Part shown: piece by piece, positions 53,594 to 62,530 of the stretch
How the letters are laid out: each line of letters opens with the position of its first letter
Position numbering within the stretch: the stretch's first letter is position 1
DNA from: Cribrihabitans_A pelagius
GTDB taxonomy: Bacteria > Pseudomonadota > Alphaproteobacteria > Rhodobacterales > Rhodobacteraceae
Length of the DNA stretch: 64,000 nt
Reading direction: 5' to 3'
Assembly: GCF_048820915.1 (NCBI RefSeq)
Contig: NZ_JBMERR010000022.1
Span: forward strand, 1-64,000
Translations under genes and position numbers: made by a program
The notes under the pieces: generated by a model
Databases searched by the model: none
What the model saw: only the letters and a program-made list of their open reading frames with translations
Told to the model about the DNA's origin: nothing

Positions 53594-54817
53594 TCAGTCC
53601 GGGGTGTCTTCCAGCTGGGTGATCACCTTGGCGCCGCTTTCCAGGGTGCGGTGCACCGGACATTTTCCGGCGATCTCCAACAGCTTTTCGCGCTGGGCGG
53701 CGCTCAGGGGGCCGCGCAGGCGGATCACCCGGGTGAACTGGTCGATCTTGGCCGGCCCCGCGGGCTGGGCGTCCTGCGCATGCACCTTGTCGTGGCTGAT
53801 ATCGACGCTGATGCCTTCCAGCGGCCAGCCCTTGCGGCGGGCATACATCCTCAGCGTCATTGAGGTGCAGGCGCCCAGCCCGGCCGAGATGAACCCGTAA
53901 GGCGTCATGCCGCGGTTGCTGCCGCCATATGCCAGGGGCTCGTCGGCATAGGTGTGATGCACAGGGCCCCACTGCACGTCCTGCAGGAAGCCGTCCGGGT
54001 CCGCCTCGCTCACCCGCAGGATGCCTTCGGGCGCGCCCGGTGGCGGCGCGGGCGGTGCCATCTCCACATAGCGCGCGGCCCAGGCGGCAATCACTTCGGC
54101 GGCATATTCCGCGTCCGCGGCGCGGCTGATCAGGTGGTCGGCGCCATCGAGGGTGACGAAGCTCTTGGGGTGTTTGGCGGCGGCAAAGATGGCGGCGGCA
54201 TTGTCAATGCTCACGGTCTCATCCCGCGGCGCGTGCAGCACCAGGAGCGCCGCCTTCAGCCCGGCGATCGCGGGCTCCAGATTGGCGGCGGCAATATCCT
54301 CGACAAATTCCCGGCCCACGGTGAAGGGCCGTCCTCCCAGGCGGACTTCGGCGCTGCCCTGCTCGCGGATCTCGGGCAGGGCGGTCTCGAAGTGATGCGC
54401 CACATGGCCGGGATCGAAAGGCGCTGCCAGCGTCACGACGCCCTTGACCGAGGGGATGTCCGCCCGCGCGCGCAGCACCGCCGCGCCGCCGAGCGAATGG
54501 CCGATCAGCAGATCCGGCGCCATGCCCCGCCCGGCGAGGTACTGCCCTGCCGCCACCAGGTCGGCGACATTGGAGGTAAAGGAAGTGTTCTCGAACTCGC
54601 CTTCGGAATGGCCAAGCCCGGTGAAATCGAAGCGCAGCACCGCAATCCCCATTGCCGCCAGCCGCCCGGCAATGCGCCGCGCGGCGGGGATGTCCTTGGA
54701 GCAGGTGAAGCAATGGGCAAAAAGGGCTGTGGCCAGCACCGGCCCTTCGGGCAGGTCCAGCCGGGCCGCAAGCGGGGTGCCGCCGTGGCCGGGGAAGGTG
54801 ATGCGTTCTGCGGGCAT
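53594..54817 (-). CDS. Bifunctional alpha/beta hydrolase-OsmC fusion protein
   Basis: 407-residue fusion. Residues about 1-250 are an alpha/beta hydrolase with nucleophile elbow GHSLGG (106-111), HCFTCSKD near 35-42, FDFTGLGHSEG and a late Asp/His pair (ETVSID; GADHLI). Residues about 270-407 are an OsmC/Ohr-like domain with the two peroxidatic-type cysteines in GLGACTSMTLRMYARRKGW and GKCPVHRTLESGAKV. Such fusions are common in Proteobacteria. The OsmC half suggests peroxide handling, and the hydrolase substrate is unknown. dddP starts about 200 bp away on the same strand. Confidence 0.88.
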   Translation of the reverse strand: MPAERITFPGHGGTPLAARLDLPEGPVLATALFAHCFTCSKDIPAARRIAGRLAAMGIAVLRFDFTGLGHSEGEFENTSFTSNVADLVAAGQYLAGRGMAPDLLIGHSLGGAAVLRARADIPSVKGVVTLAAPFDPGHVAHHFETALPEIREQGSAEVRLGGRPFTVGREFVEDIAAANLEPAIAGLKAALLVLHAPRDETVSIDNAAAIFAAAKHPKSFVTLDGADHLISRAADAEYAAEVIAAWAARYVEMAPPAPPPGAPEGILRVSEADPDGFLQDVQWGPVHHTYADEPLAYGGSNRGMTPYGFISAGLGACTSMTLRMYARRKGWPLEGISVDISHDKVHAQDAQPAGPAKIDQFTRVIRLRGPLSAAQREKLLEIAGKCPVHRTLESGAKVITQLEDTPD

Positions 54818-54979
54818 GACTGTCGCCTTTGTTCTGTCCTCCCCGACAGAGTGAGCGCGCGGGCGGGCGCGAACAAGGCGGGCGGCGGCAGCGTCACGGG
54901 ACTGTGAAGGCGGGCGAGCCGCGGCTCCGCCGCCGCACCCGTCCCAGGCGGAGGCGCCTGGCGGCGCCGCGGGATGTCC

Positions 54980-55004
54980 CGGGGCCTCCTGTGCGGAGGC
55001 CCCG
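54980..55004 (-). terminator. GC hairpin after dddP, terminator-like
   Basis: On the minus strand GGGGCCTCC pairs with GGAGGCCCC around GCACA. It lies just after the dddP stop (55012) but lacks a T-run, so it may be a weak terminator or an mRNA-stabilising stem. Confidence 0.45.
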
Positions 55005-55011
55005 GCCGGCA

Positions 55012-56355
55012 TTACACGGCGCCCGTTAGCGCCGCATCGAAGGGGTAGCGCGTGAGGTTCTCGCAGCCGTCTTCGGTAATCAGCACCTGGTCCTCCAGCT
55101 TGATCGAGAAATCGCCGCCCTCTGGGCTCACCAGCGCCTCGACGCAGAGCATCATGCCCGGCTCCAGCTCGTAGTTGAAGGCGCCCTCGACCATGCGGTC
55201 GGGATAGGCGACCAGCGGCCACTCGTCGCAGAGCCCCACGCCATGCATCATGCAGCCGTATTTCTGCGCCTGGAACTGCGCATCGAGCTCATGGCAGCGG
55301 CGCGACAGATCCTCAATGTTCACCCCCGGGCGCAGCATTTCCATGTTGTGGCGGATGTGCTCCATCCCGTGCTGCATGGCATAGACCATATCGGCGCGCG
55401 GGGCCCGGTCTCCGATCCACCAGCTGCGCGAGATGTCGATGCAGATGCCGTATGCGCCGACCAGGTCGGTGTCGAAGCTGATGATCTCGTTGTTCTGGAT
55501 GATGCGGGGGCCGCATTCCTGGAACCAGGGGTTGGTGCGCGGGCCGGAGGCGAGCAGGCGGGTCTCGATCCACTCGCCGCCGCGGCGGATGTTTTCCGCG
55601 TGCAGCACAGCCCAGACGTCATCTTCGGAAATACCGCCGCCGGGGATCTCTTCGCGGGCAAACCGCTCCATCGCCGCCACCGCGGTTTCGCAGGCGTGAT
55701 GGGCGCAGCGCATGGCCAGGACCTCGTCCGGGCCTTTGACGGCGCGGCATTTCTCGGTCAGCTCCTCGCCCGGGTGGATTTCAAGGCCCTGCGCCTCCAG
55801 CGCGCGCAGCCCGTGCAGCATCACCTTGTCGACCGCCAGGCGTTTGTTGGTGCCGCTGTGCTCCTCCAACAGCACACGCACCTCGTTCGAGAAGACATCG
55901 GCGGCCACGCCGATCTTGTCCCCACGGTCGAAGTAGAACAGGTCGGCGCCCGCGCGCTGCTCGCACACGAGGGGGTTGAAGGTGCTGAGGAAGGGCGACT
56001 GCTTGTAATCCCAGAGCACCATGTAGCCGTCGGCGCAGAGCAGCAGCGCCCGGAACGGGTTGTGGGTGTTCCAGAGCTGCATGTTGGTGGAATCGGTGGC
56101 GTAGCGGATGTTGAGCGGATCAAACAGCAGAAGCCCCGCATAGCCGCGGTCATTGATGAACCGGGTAAGCCGCTGCCAGCGGTACTGCCTGAGCGCCTGC
56201 AGGTCAGGGAGCTGCAGGCCGGCGGCCTCCCACTCGCGGAAGGCCAGCTGGGTCGGGCCGATCTCGATCCGGTTGTTGTCATTCGGGGTGTTGTCGCCCA
56301 GCCGCGCGCCCTTGGCTGGGTCGATCTTGCGGATGTCGCGGTAATGTTCGTTCAT
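55012..56355 (-). CDS. dddP: DMSP lyase DddP
   Basis: 447-residue enzyme of the M24 peptidase-like fold that cleaves dimethylsulfoniopropionate to dimethyl sulfide and acrylate. All published metal ligands of the Ruegeria enzyme fall at identical positions here: Asp295, Asp297 (FDTD), Asp307 (CIDISR), His371 (MMHGVGL), Glu406 (CVEALV) and Glu421 (KLEDQV). The proposed catalytic Asp377 (LCDEWP) is also present. Family stretches include NTPNDNNRIEIGPTQLAF and DPLNIRYATDSTNMQLWNTHNPFRALL. Start at 56355 (MNEHYRDIRKIDP). No transporter or acrylate-utilisation gene is adjacent. Confidence 0.95.
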   Translation of the reverse strand: MNEHYRDIRKIDPAKGARLGDNTPNDNNRIEIGPTQLAFREWEAAGLQLPDLQALRQYRWQRLTRFINDRGYAGLLLFDPLNIRYATDSTNMQLWNTHNPFRALLLCADGYMVLWDYKQSPFLSTFNPLVCEQRAGADLFYFDRGDKIGVAADVFSNEVRVLLEEHSGTNKRLAVDKVMLHGLRALEAQGLEIHPGEELTEKCRAVKGPDEVLAMRCAHHACETAVAAMERFAREEIPGGGISEDDVWAVLHAENIRRGGEWIETRLLASGPRTNPWFQECGPRIIQNNEIISFDTDLVGAYGICIDISRSWWIGDRAPRADMVYAMQHGMEHIRHNMEMLRPGVNIEDLSRRCHELDAQFQAQKYGCMMHGVGLCDEWPLVAYPDRMVEGAFNYELEPGMMLCVEALVSPEGGDFSIKLEDQVLITEDGCENLTRYPFDAALTGAV

Positions 56356-56513
56356 CACTGGCCTCCCTCGCTGCACAGTCCTGTCCAGACTGGCCGGTGG
56401 TTCTGGCGCCTGCGCGGCTGGTTGCGACGCGCGGGGCGGTCGTTTCCGGGCCTTTCGCGGGGCGGGACAAGCGCAGGACTGGATTTTGCCGGGGTGGCTG
56501 CTATGCCGGAGGA

Positions 56514-57266
56514 ATGACGCCGATTCTCCAGAAACGCCTGCCTCACGATCTTCTTCAGATGCGTAAGCTGCCCGGAATCCAGCCGCTTGCGCCGGAAAGC
56601 TGGCTCGTGCCGGATGATGCCTTTGCGGCCCAGATGGCGGAACGGGAACGGCTGCTGGCCGCGGCGCGCGGCGATGTGCTGCGGCTCGATGCGGGCGCGA
56701 TGGCGGCGGCGCAGGAGCTGTTGGAGATGGTCGCGGAGACGGCCGATCCCGGGTCCGTCGCGGCGGGCCGGGTGACGCGGGCCGACGGTGTGCAGGTGGC
56801 GCTCGACCGCGAGGATCCGCTGGGAAGCCTGGGTCGGATCACCCAGCAGGACTTCTGCATCCTGCAGAAGCCCGATGGCGCGGCGGAGCATGTTCTCACC
56901 GGCGCGGTGCTGTGCTTTCCGGCCAGCTGGACGCTGGCGGAGAAATTCATGCGCCCGCTTACCGATATCCATATCCCGGTGGAGAACTACGATGCGGCGC
57001 TGGCAGCGCGGGTGCAGCGGCTGTTCGACGGGGTGCAGCCGGGGCGGCCGCTGTGGCGCTTCAACGCGCTGTGGTATCACGACCCCGCCCTGCACCAGCC
57101 GCGCAGCGCGCTTGCGCCGCGGCAACAGCCGCCGGCGGGGCAGGCACAGTATCTGCGCAGCGAGAAACAGGTGATCCTGCGCCTGCCGCGGACCGGCGCG
57201 GTGGTGTTTTCGATCCATACCTTCGTGGTGGCGCGGCAGGATCTGCCCGCTTCCGCGGCCGGCTGA
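56514..57266 (+). CDS. DUF3445 haem-dependent oxidative N-demethylase-like protein
   Basis: 250-residue protein of the DUF3445 family, members of which bind haem through a PAS-like fold and oxidatively N-demethylate secondary amines. Visible family features are RKLPGIQPLAPESWL, the stretch DREDPLGSLGRITQQDFCILQK, LTGAVLCFPASWTLAEKFMRPLTDIHIPVENYDAALAARVQRLFDG, and RSEKQVILRLPRTGAVVFSIHTFV. The ATG at 56514 lies almost directly behind GGAGGA. It is divergent from dddP, 158 bp apart. The substrate is not determined by sequence. Confidence 0.88.
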   Translation: MTPILQKRLPHDLLQMRKLPGIQPLAPESWLVPDDAFAAQMAERERLLAAARGDVLRLDAGAMAAAQELLEMVAETADPGSVAAGRVTRADGVQVALDREDPLGSLGRITQQDFCILQKPDGAAEHVLTGAVLCFPASWTLAEKFMRPLTDIHIPVENYDAALAARVQRLFDGVQPGRPLWRFNALWYHDPALHQPRSALAPRQQPPAGQAQYLRSEKQVILRLPRTGAVVFSIHTFVVARQDLPASAAG

Positions 57267-57295
57267 GGCTGGCTGAGAGCGCGGCGGGCCGTCCC

Positions 57296-58273
57296 TTACG
57301 GGAGCAGCGGCCGCGCGGCCTGCACCACGCCGGTGGTCTCGGCAAAGAAGATCAGGAACGCCAGCATCAGCACCTGGCCTGCAAACCGCATCTGGCCTGC
57401 GCGGGCAGAGCCGGGCGCAGGGAGGCGCAGCAGGCTGCGCAGGCGCGGCAGCAGGGCGGCAAAGCGTGCAAACGGCAGGGCTTTCCCGGGGGCCGGGCTG
57501 CGCGCGGGCTCTGCTGCGGTTTCCTGCCAAGTATTTGAGCCGGCTTCATCACGGGCCTGCTGCAGCACCTGCTCGCATTGCGCATCGATGCGCTGGGCGG
57601 CGAGTTCAACCGGCGCGAAGCAGGCGCGGCCGCGTGGCCTCATGCGGGATGCGGCGCGCGGGGCGGCAGTGCTTTCGGGTACGGGCAGGACGCGCGCTGG
57701 CTGCACGCGGGGCAGCTGTTGCACGGCGCCGGCGGGCTGTGCGGGCCGGGCGGCCAGTGGACCGCTGGCATCGAGAAACTGTTCGCTGGTCAGGAGCACC
57801 CCGGTGTCGAGCCATTCGACCGAGGTTGCCTCCAGTGCCGGCACCAGCTGGCGCAGCAGCCCGGCCAGTACCGTCTGGGCGTCATCGCGGGCCTGCGGCG
57901 TGCCGGCGTCCGGCAGCACCGAGAGGTCGAGCAGTGCTGCGGGCTGCAACAGGTCGAATCGCGGCCGGCGCCTGGGAGCCAGGGCGGGCCTGCGCAGGCG
58001 CATCTGAACCTGGAAGCCCGGGCAGCGCAGCCGCATTCCCGGCGCCGCGCCATGGGGGTCCGGCACCACGGCGATGCCTGCGCCTTCCAGGGCGGATGCG
58101 GCGGCATCCACCGCCTTGATGAAGGTGAAGCTGCTGCCGTCCTCCAGCCCCAGCCGGCCGATGAGCTTTCCGGTCAGCTTGCCCTCCGGCTTGCCCGCGC
58201 CGCTTGCCGCCTGGCGGCCGCTCTGGCTGCCCGGCTGCCTGATGTCTTCGGCCACTGCCGCACCTGTTGCCAC
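57296..58273 (-). CDS. Unknown protein with C-terminal membrane segment
   Basis: 325-residue protein with no recognised domain. The first 140 residues form a mixed alpha/beta region (SFTFIKAVDAAASALEGAGIAVVPD, RFDLLQPAALLDLSVLPD, DDAQTVLAGLLRQLVPALEATSVEWLDTGVLLTSEQFLD). A proline- and arginine-rich linker follows. The C-terminus has one hydrophobic segment (about 298-318, AGQVLMLAFLIFFAETTGVVQ). It is probably tail-anchored with the bulk in the cytoplasm. Composition is normal for the genome, so it is likely native rather than foreign. Confidence 0.65.
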   Translation of the reverse strand: MATGAAVAEDIRQPGSQSGRQAASGAGKPEGKLTGKLIGRLGLEDGSSFTFIKAVDAAASALEGAGIAVVPDPHGAAPGMRLRCPGFQVQMRLRRPALAPRRRPRFDLLQPAALLDLSVLPDAGTPQARDDAQTVLAGLLRQLVPALEATSVEWLDTGVLLTSEQFLDASGPLAARPAQPAGAVQQLPRVQPARVLPVPESTAAPRAASRMRPRGRACFAPVELAAQRIDAQCEQVLQQARDEAGSNTWQETAAEPARSPAPGKALPFARFAALLPRLRSLLRLPAPGSARAGQMRFAGQVLMLAFLIFFAETTGVVQAARPLLP

Positions 58274-58379
58274 TGTGCGGATCCTCCATTCAGCTGTCTT
58301 CCTAACGAAAGCTTAAGCGCGGAAATGGCTGAAAGTGAGGCGGGCGGCGGTGTCGGCGCGGGTCAGCGGAGAGATCTTT

Positions 58380-58418
58380 CCATGTGACATGGATTTTAGA
58401 AAAAACTTATGTTTTTCA
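58380..58418. promoter_or_regulatory. AT-rich patch with two dyads
   Basis: CCATGT-G-ACATGG (58380-58392) is followed by an AT-rich inverted repeat around GAAAAAAC-TTAT-GTTTTTC (about 58399-58417). They lie in the 270-bp space between two minus-strand genes and upstream of the unknown tail-anchored gene, so they may be its promoter or operator, or a terminator of the lytic transglycosylase gene. Confidence 0.4.
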
Positions 58419-58543
58419 ATAGGGTGTTGGAAAGTATTGCGGCAGGGATGGGGCAAATGCGGCGCAAGCATGGCGGCGCGGGGTCATATTGCTGCCCTGA
58501 AGCGTGAGCCGCGCCGCCTGCCGGGAATCGCGCGGACCGCGCC

Positions 58544-59362
58544 TCAACCGCCGATCTCCGCGCCCATGATCGCCAGCGACCGCTGGTAGACGCTGGCGGC
58601 GTTCCACTCCTTCAGCACCGGGTAGTTCGGCTCGCCCGGCTGGTAGCCCTGGCCCGGCTGCCAGCCCTTCTGGCGCAGGTAATTCGCGGTGGAGGCCAGC
58701 GCATCGCCCTTGTTGTAGAAATCCACCCGCCCGTTGCCGTCCCAATCGACGCCATAGCTGAGCGCGTTGCCCGGCAGGAACTGGGTGTGGCCCAGCTCGC
58801 CATGTTTCGCCCCCAGCGTGGCGCCGGTGATGGCGCCGCGGTCCACCAGCTGCAGCGCCCCAAGCGCATGCGGGCGGAAGAAATCCGAGCGGCGGCAGTC
58901 ATAGGTCAGCGTCACGATGGCCGAGACCACGCGGCTGTCGCCCATGTAGTTGCCAAAGGCGGTCTCCATGCCGTGAATGGCGATCAGCACACCCGCGGGC
59001 ACCCCGAAGCGGCGCTCCAGCGCGGCAAAGAAATCGCGGTTGCGCGCCAGATGCTTGCGGCCTTGGGCCACGATGGTGGCGGAACCGCGGATCTGCATGA
59101 ACTTTTCCAGCGAATACTTGAAGCTCTTCTGGTTGCGGTCGGCCGAGATCGTGCGGCTGGCGTATCGCGCCTCCGCCAGCGCCTGCAAGCCGCGGGCGCC
59201 GACGCCCGCGCGTCTGGCCTCCTGTGCGAAGCCCTGCTTCCAGGCATCGAACCCGGCGGCGGAGTTGCCGCAGGCGGCGGCCAGCGCGGGCGCGGCCGCA
59301 ACGGTGGAGATCAGGCAGGACAGCAGGGCAGGGGCCAGCAGGCGGCGCATTGGGAACCTCAT
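58544..59362 (-). CDS. Lytic murein transglycosylase, MltB family
   Basis: 272-residue exported enzyme that cleaves peptidoglycan to 1,6-anhydro-muropeptides. Signal peptide about 1-30. The catalytic acid is Glu133 in AIHGMETAFGNYMGDSRVV. GHTQFLPGNALSYGVDWDGNGRVDFYNKGDALASTANYL carries the EF-hand-like calcium loop (DWDGNGRVDF) seen in Slt35/MltB. The start at 59362 gives MRFPMRRLLAPALL; an ATG 12 bp downstream is possible. No lipobox was seen, so it is probably soluble in the periplasm. Confidence 0.9.
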   Translation of the reverse strand: MRFPMRRLLAPALLSCLISTVAAAPALAAACGNSAAGFDAWKQGFAQEARRAGVGARGLQALAEARYASRTISADRNQKSFKYSLEKFMQIRGSATIVAQGRKHLARNRDFFAALERRFGVPAGVLIAIHGMETAFGNYMGDSRVVSAIVTLTYDCRRSDFFRPHALGALQLVDRGAITGATLGAKHGELGHTQFLPGNALSYGVDWDGNGRVDFYNKGDALASTANYLRQKGWQPGQGYQPGEPNYPVLKEWNAASVYQRSLAIMGAEIGG

Positions 59363-59446
59363 GTGCAGTGACTCGTCATCTGCCACCGACCCTACCGCGG
59401 CCTGCGCCCCTGTCGACCGGGAATTGACGAGCTTCGTTCCCAGGGC

Positions 59447-60709
59447 TCAGGCAAAAGCGGCCCCGGCCGAGAGCGCCAACCCATCTGCCACCGCCGTCAT
59501 CGCGTTTTCCGTTTCAATCCGGGCGCTTGCGCAGAGTTCCTGCATCTCCGCCTGGAGTGGCAGCAGGAGCGAAGAGCCGCCGGCCATCACGATCCGGCCG
59601 ACCTGATCGGCGGAAATCCCCGCCAACTTCAACGTCTCGGCAGCGCAGGCGCGGATGGCGGCGGTCTGCTCCGCCAGGTTTTCCCGCAGTGCTGCGCCAG
59701 GCAGCGGCACCGCGAGCCCGCGCTCCAGCAGCCCCAGCGCAATGGCTCCCGCGTTTCCGTCCGGGCGGTTGGCCGCGATCTTGCCCCGCTCCACCGCAAA
59801 GGCGAGATCGTGGCCCAGCTCCTGCTCCAGCACGGTGACGAGACGCGCGAGCCTCGAAGGCTCCTCTGCGTGGGCGGCGAGGTCGCGGGCGGCGCGGCGG
59901 CTGTCGGGGCTGTAGAGGAAGGGGATCATCTGCCAGGTGGCGAGATCGTTGAAGATCCGGTTCGGCGCGGGCAGGCTGCCGCCGCCGAAGGTATTGGCAA
60001 TGCGGCTGCCGCGGCCCAGGAGCGGCATCACGTGGGAAATGCTGAGCTGGCGGTCGAAATCGGTTCCGCCCAGCCGCAGCCCGTGCGAGGCGAGGATGCG
60101 GAAACGGCCCTCGGCGTCCTGCTCAAACGCGGTGAAATCCGAGGTGCCGCCGCCGATATCGGCGACCAGCCCCAGGCTTGCGCCGGTGCCGGGGGCAGGG
60201 GCCGCTGCCTTCAGAGCCGCTTCGGGCTCATACATGAAAGCCACGTCCTGAAACCCCGCCTCCAGGTAGCAGGCGCGCAGGTCCGCCTCGGCGCGGGCGT
60301 CGCGCGCGGCATCGGCAGAGTGGAAATGCACCGGCCGGCCGGAGAGCGCGTGGCTGAACTCCATATGCGTCGCGGCCTCGGTTCGGGATTTCAGCTCGGC
60401 CAGGAAGCGCGCGACGATGGCGGCAAAACTGAGCCGCTCGCCATTGATGCGGCGCTCCTCGTGCAGCAGCGGCGTGCCGAGCAGGCTTTTCAGCGCCCGC
60501 ATGAAGCGGCCTTCCTCGCCCTCGATCAGGGCCCGGGTGGCGCTGTGGCCGATGCGCATGGCGCGCGGACTTTCGGCGAAGAACACCGCGGTCGGTAGGG
60601 TGCGTTCGCCCGGCTCCATCTCCACCAGCCAGGGCCGGCCCGCCACTGCCACGCCCGCGGCGGAGTTGGAGGTGCCGAAGTCGATGCCGAGGGTCCGGGG
60701 CGCGGTCAT
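59447..60709 (-). CDS. Hsp70-family protein, YegD-like
   Basis: 420-residue actin-like ATPase of the short Hsp70 (YegD) group, lacking the C-terminal peptide-binding domain of DnaK. The phosphate-1 motif is LGIDFGTSNSAAGVA (7-21). Phosphate 2 is GLVADIGGGTSDFTAFE and the adenosine motif is IVMAGGSSLLLPLQ. Substrate specificity is unknown. It is transcribed divergently from the NYN-LOTUS gene, 198 bp apart. Confidence 0.88.
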   Translation of the reverse strand: MTAPRTLGIDFGTSNSAAGVAVAGRPWLVEMEPGERTLPTAVFFAESPRAMRIGHSATRALIEGEEGRFMRALKSLLGTPLLHEERRINGERLSFAAIVARFLAELKSRTEAATHMEFSHALSGRPVHFHSADAARDARAEADLRACYLEAGFQDVAFMYEPEAALKAAAPAPGTGASLGLVADIGGGTSDFTAFEQDAEGRFRILASHGLRLGGTDFDRQLSISHVMPLLGRGSRIANTFGGGSLPAPNRIFNDLATWQMIPFLYSPDSRRAARDLAAHAEEPSRLARLVTVLEQELGHDLAFAVERGKIAANRPDGNAGAIALGLLERGLAVPLPGAALRENLAEQTAAIRACAAETLKLAGISADQVGRIVMAGGSSLLLPLQAEMQELCASARIETENAMTAVADGLALSAGAAFA

Positions 60710-60907
60710 GGTCTGCTCCTGTCGGGAAGTGCGGAAGCTGGCCTGCGTACAGCGATGCCGGGCGCGGATCAAGTCCCGCCGAGAACCCGGGCAGCTTGGC
60801 CTTGCCAAGCCTGCCCCGCTTCGCATACTGCGGGCGTCAACCCCGGCACCGGCAGCTTGCGGCTTCCGGCGCGCCTCCCCTCCAGCGAAAAACGGACCGG
60901 TGACACC

Positions 60908-61645
60908 ATGGCCCAAGCCCCGAAATCCCCTCTTCTTGCGGTGCTGATCGACGCCGACAACATCTCCGCCAAGTTTGCCGAGGCGATGTTCGAGGAGATC
61001 GCTTCCTTCGGCGAGGCCAGCATCCGCCGCATCTACGGCGACTTTGCCGGCGGCGGCCCGCAGGGCTGGAACAAGGACAAGCTGGCCAACTTGGCCATCG
61101 TGCCGCACCAGCAGTTTGCCCATACCACGGGCAAGAACGCCTCCGACATCGCGCTGGTGATCGACGCGATGGACATCCTGCACTCGGGCCGTTTCGACGG
61201 TTTCGTGCTGATCTCCTCGGACAGCGATTTCACCCGGCTTGCCAGCCGCATCCGCGAGCAGGGGCTGGACGTCTACGGCATGGGCATGCGCAAGACGCCC
61301 GCCGCCTTCGTGAAGGCCTGCAAGCGGTTCATCTACGTGGAGAACCTGGTCGAGGAGGCGGGCAAGCCGAAGCCGAAGGCACCGAGGGGCGACGCGGCCG
61401 GCGCGGCGGCCGAACCGGTGCTGAAAGACCCCGCCAAGCTGGTGATCCGCGCGATGGATGCGATCAACCAGGAGGACGAATGGTATCCGCTGGGCCAGAT
61501 CGGCCAGTACATCACCCAGGCGGCCCCCGACTTCGACACCCGCAGCTACGGCAAGCGCAAGCTGAGCGACCTGATCAATTCGTTGAAGATATTCGAAACC
61601 CGCAAGGGCGAGGGCAACCAGCTCTTGGTGCGGCGGCTGGACTAA
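60908..61645 (+). CDS. NYN-domain nuclease-like protein with C-terminal LOTUS/OST-HTH
   Basis: 245-residue protein. The N-terminal NYN domain (PIN-like, about 8-160) has the acidic clusters LIDADNIS (Asp15, Asp17), SDIALVIDAMDIL and LISSDSDFTRLA, the layout of metal-dependent RNases. The C-terminus (about 175-245, VIRAMDAINQEDEWYPLGQIGQYITQAAPDFDTRSYGKRKLSDLINSLKIFETR) is an OST-HTH/LOTUS fold, which can bind structured RNA such as G-quadruplexes. A role in RNA processing or decay is likely. Such proteins are common in Alphaproteobacteria but little studied. Confidence 0.88.
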   Translation: MAQAPKSPLLAVLIDADNISAKFAEAMFEEIASFGEASIRRIYGDFAGGGPQGWNKDKLANLAIVPHQQFAHTTGKNASDIALVIDAMDILHSGRFDGFVLISSDSDFTRLASRIREQGLDVYGMGMRKTPAAFVKACKRFIYVENLVEEAGKPKPKAPRGDAAGAAAEPVLKDPAKLVIRAMDAINQEDEWYPLGQIGQYITQAAPDFDTRSYGKRKLSDLINSLKIFETRKGEGNQLLVRRLD

Positions 61646-61748
61646 GGAGAGGGGGCGTCCAGCCCGGCCCTTGCGCCGGGCTGGTCTGCCAAGAGGAAAA
61701 CGGCCTTAGCCCCGTGCAGCAAGCCGCGCGTCGATGGCGCACGCGGGG

Positions 61749-61890
61749 GCGGTCCGAAGGGTATTGATTGGCAGTTGGCCCCGGCCAGGTCCGTGCTCCC
61801 GTCTCGAAGACGCACCAAGCCTCAGCCAAATCGCTGCCGCGCGGGTGCGCGCCGGCGATGCGCGTCGGCCCGTCGGCCTTGTTCCGCGCT
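61749..61890 (+). repeat. Dispersed about 140-bp intergenic repeat, copy R3
   Basis: Plus-oriented copy with GCGGTCCGAAGGG, GGCAGTTGGCCCCGGC, the 3' block CCTCAGCCAAATCGCTGCC, then GCGATGCGCGTCGGCCCGTC and GGCCTTGTTCCGCGCT. It lies in the 426-bp space between the NYN gene and cspA. The rest of that space (61891-61995) shows nothing recognisable. Confidence 0.8.
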
Positions 61891-61995
61891 CGGCGTCAGC
61901 TGCAAGCGGGCGTTTGGCGCGGTTGCGCCGGAAATGGCGCGGCGCGCCGTATTCCAATGTGCGGAAGCTAACCAGGAAAAAATCTGGCCAGCCCA

Positions 61996-62027
61996 TAAAA
62001 AAACACGGGGCGCGCAAACGCCCCGTG
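61996..62027 (-). terminator. Rho-independent terminator of cspA
   Basis: On the minus strand CACGGGGCG pairs with CGCCCCGTG around TTTGCG, followed by a run of seven T. It lies 44 bp after the cspA stop. Confidence 0.9.
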
Positions 62028-62071
62028 CCGGATACCGCCCGGAGCGCCAAGGCGCCCCGGCAGGAGCTGGC

Positions 62072-62278
62072 TTAGGCCAGTTCCAGGTTGGTAGCAGATT
62101 CGCGGCCGTCGCGGCCGGCTTCGATTTCGAAGGTAACGGCCTGGCCGTCCTTCAGTTCACGCAGGCCTGCGCGCTCAACCGCGGAGATGTGCACGAACAC
62201 GTCGTTCGAGCGGCCTTCCGCCTCGATGAAGCCGAAGCCTTTGGTTGCGTTGAACCATTTCACTTTGCCATTTGCCAT
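62072..62278 (-). CDS. cspA: Cold shock protein, CspA family
   Basis: 68-residue single-domain OB-fold RNA chaperone. RNP1 is KGFGFIEA (13-20) and RNP2 is VFVHIS (27-32), with the starting MANGKVKWFNATKGF. The ATG at 62278 follows AAGGAACATCTCC. The 250-bp upstream space to glnA could contain a long structured leader, which is usual for cold-shock genes, but that is not demonstrated. Confidence 0.95.
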   Translation of the reverse strand: MANGKVKWFNATKGFGFIEAEGRSNDVFVHISAVERAGLRELKDGQAVTFEIEAGRDGRESATNLELA

Positions 62279-62480
62279 GGAGATGTTCCTTTTGTTTTGT
62301 GTCGCCCGCGACATGCGGCGATCCGGTAGCCCAACGTCGAATGCTGAGCCGTAAGGAACAGGAGTCGAAACTAAGATTACTGCGGTTGTATGCCCGGATG
62401 CGCGGCGGATTGCAAGGGAAATCTCCGGCTGCCGCGGCTGGGTGCCTGCGCAGGGAAAAAGGCACTGAAGAACCGGGACG

Positions 62481-62506
62481 AAAAAGGGCGCCCCCGAAGG
62501 GCGCCC
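62481..62506 (-). terminator. Rho-independent terminator of glnA
   Basis: On the minus strand GGGCGCCC pairs with GGGCGCCC around TTCGG, followed by TTTTTC. It lies 25 bp after the glnA stop. Confidence 0.9.
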
Positions 62507-62530
62507 TCTGTGATTCGGCTGCGGTGCGGA

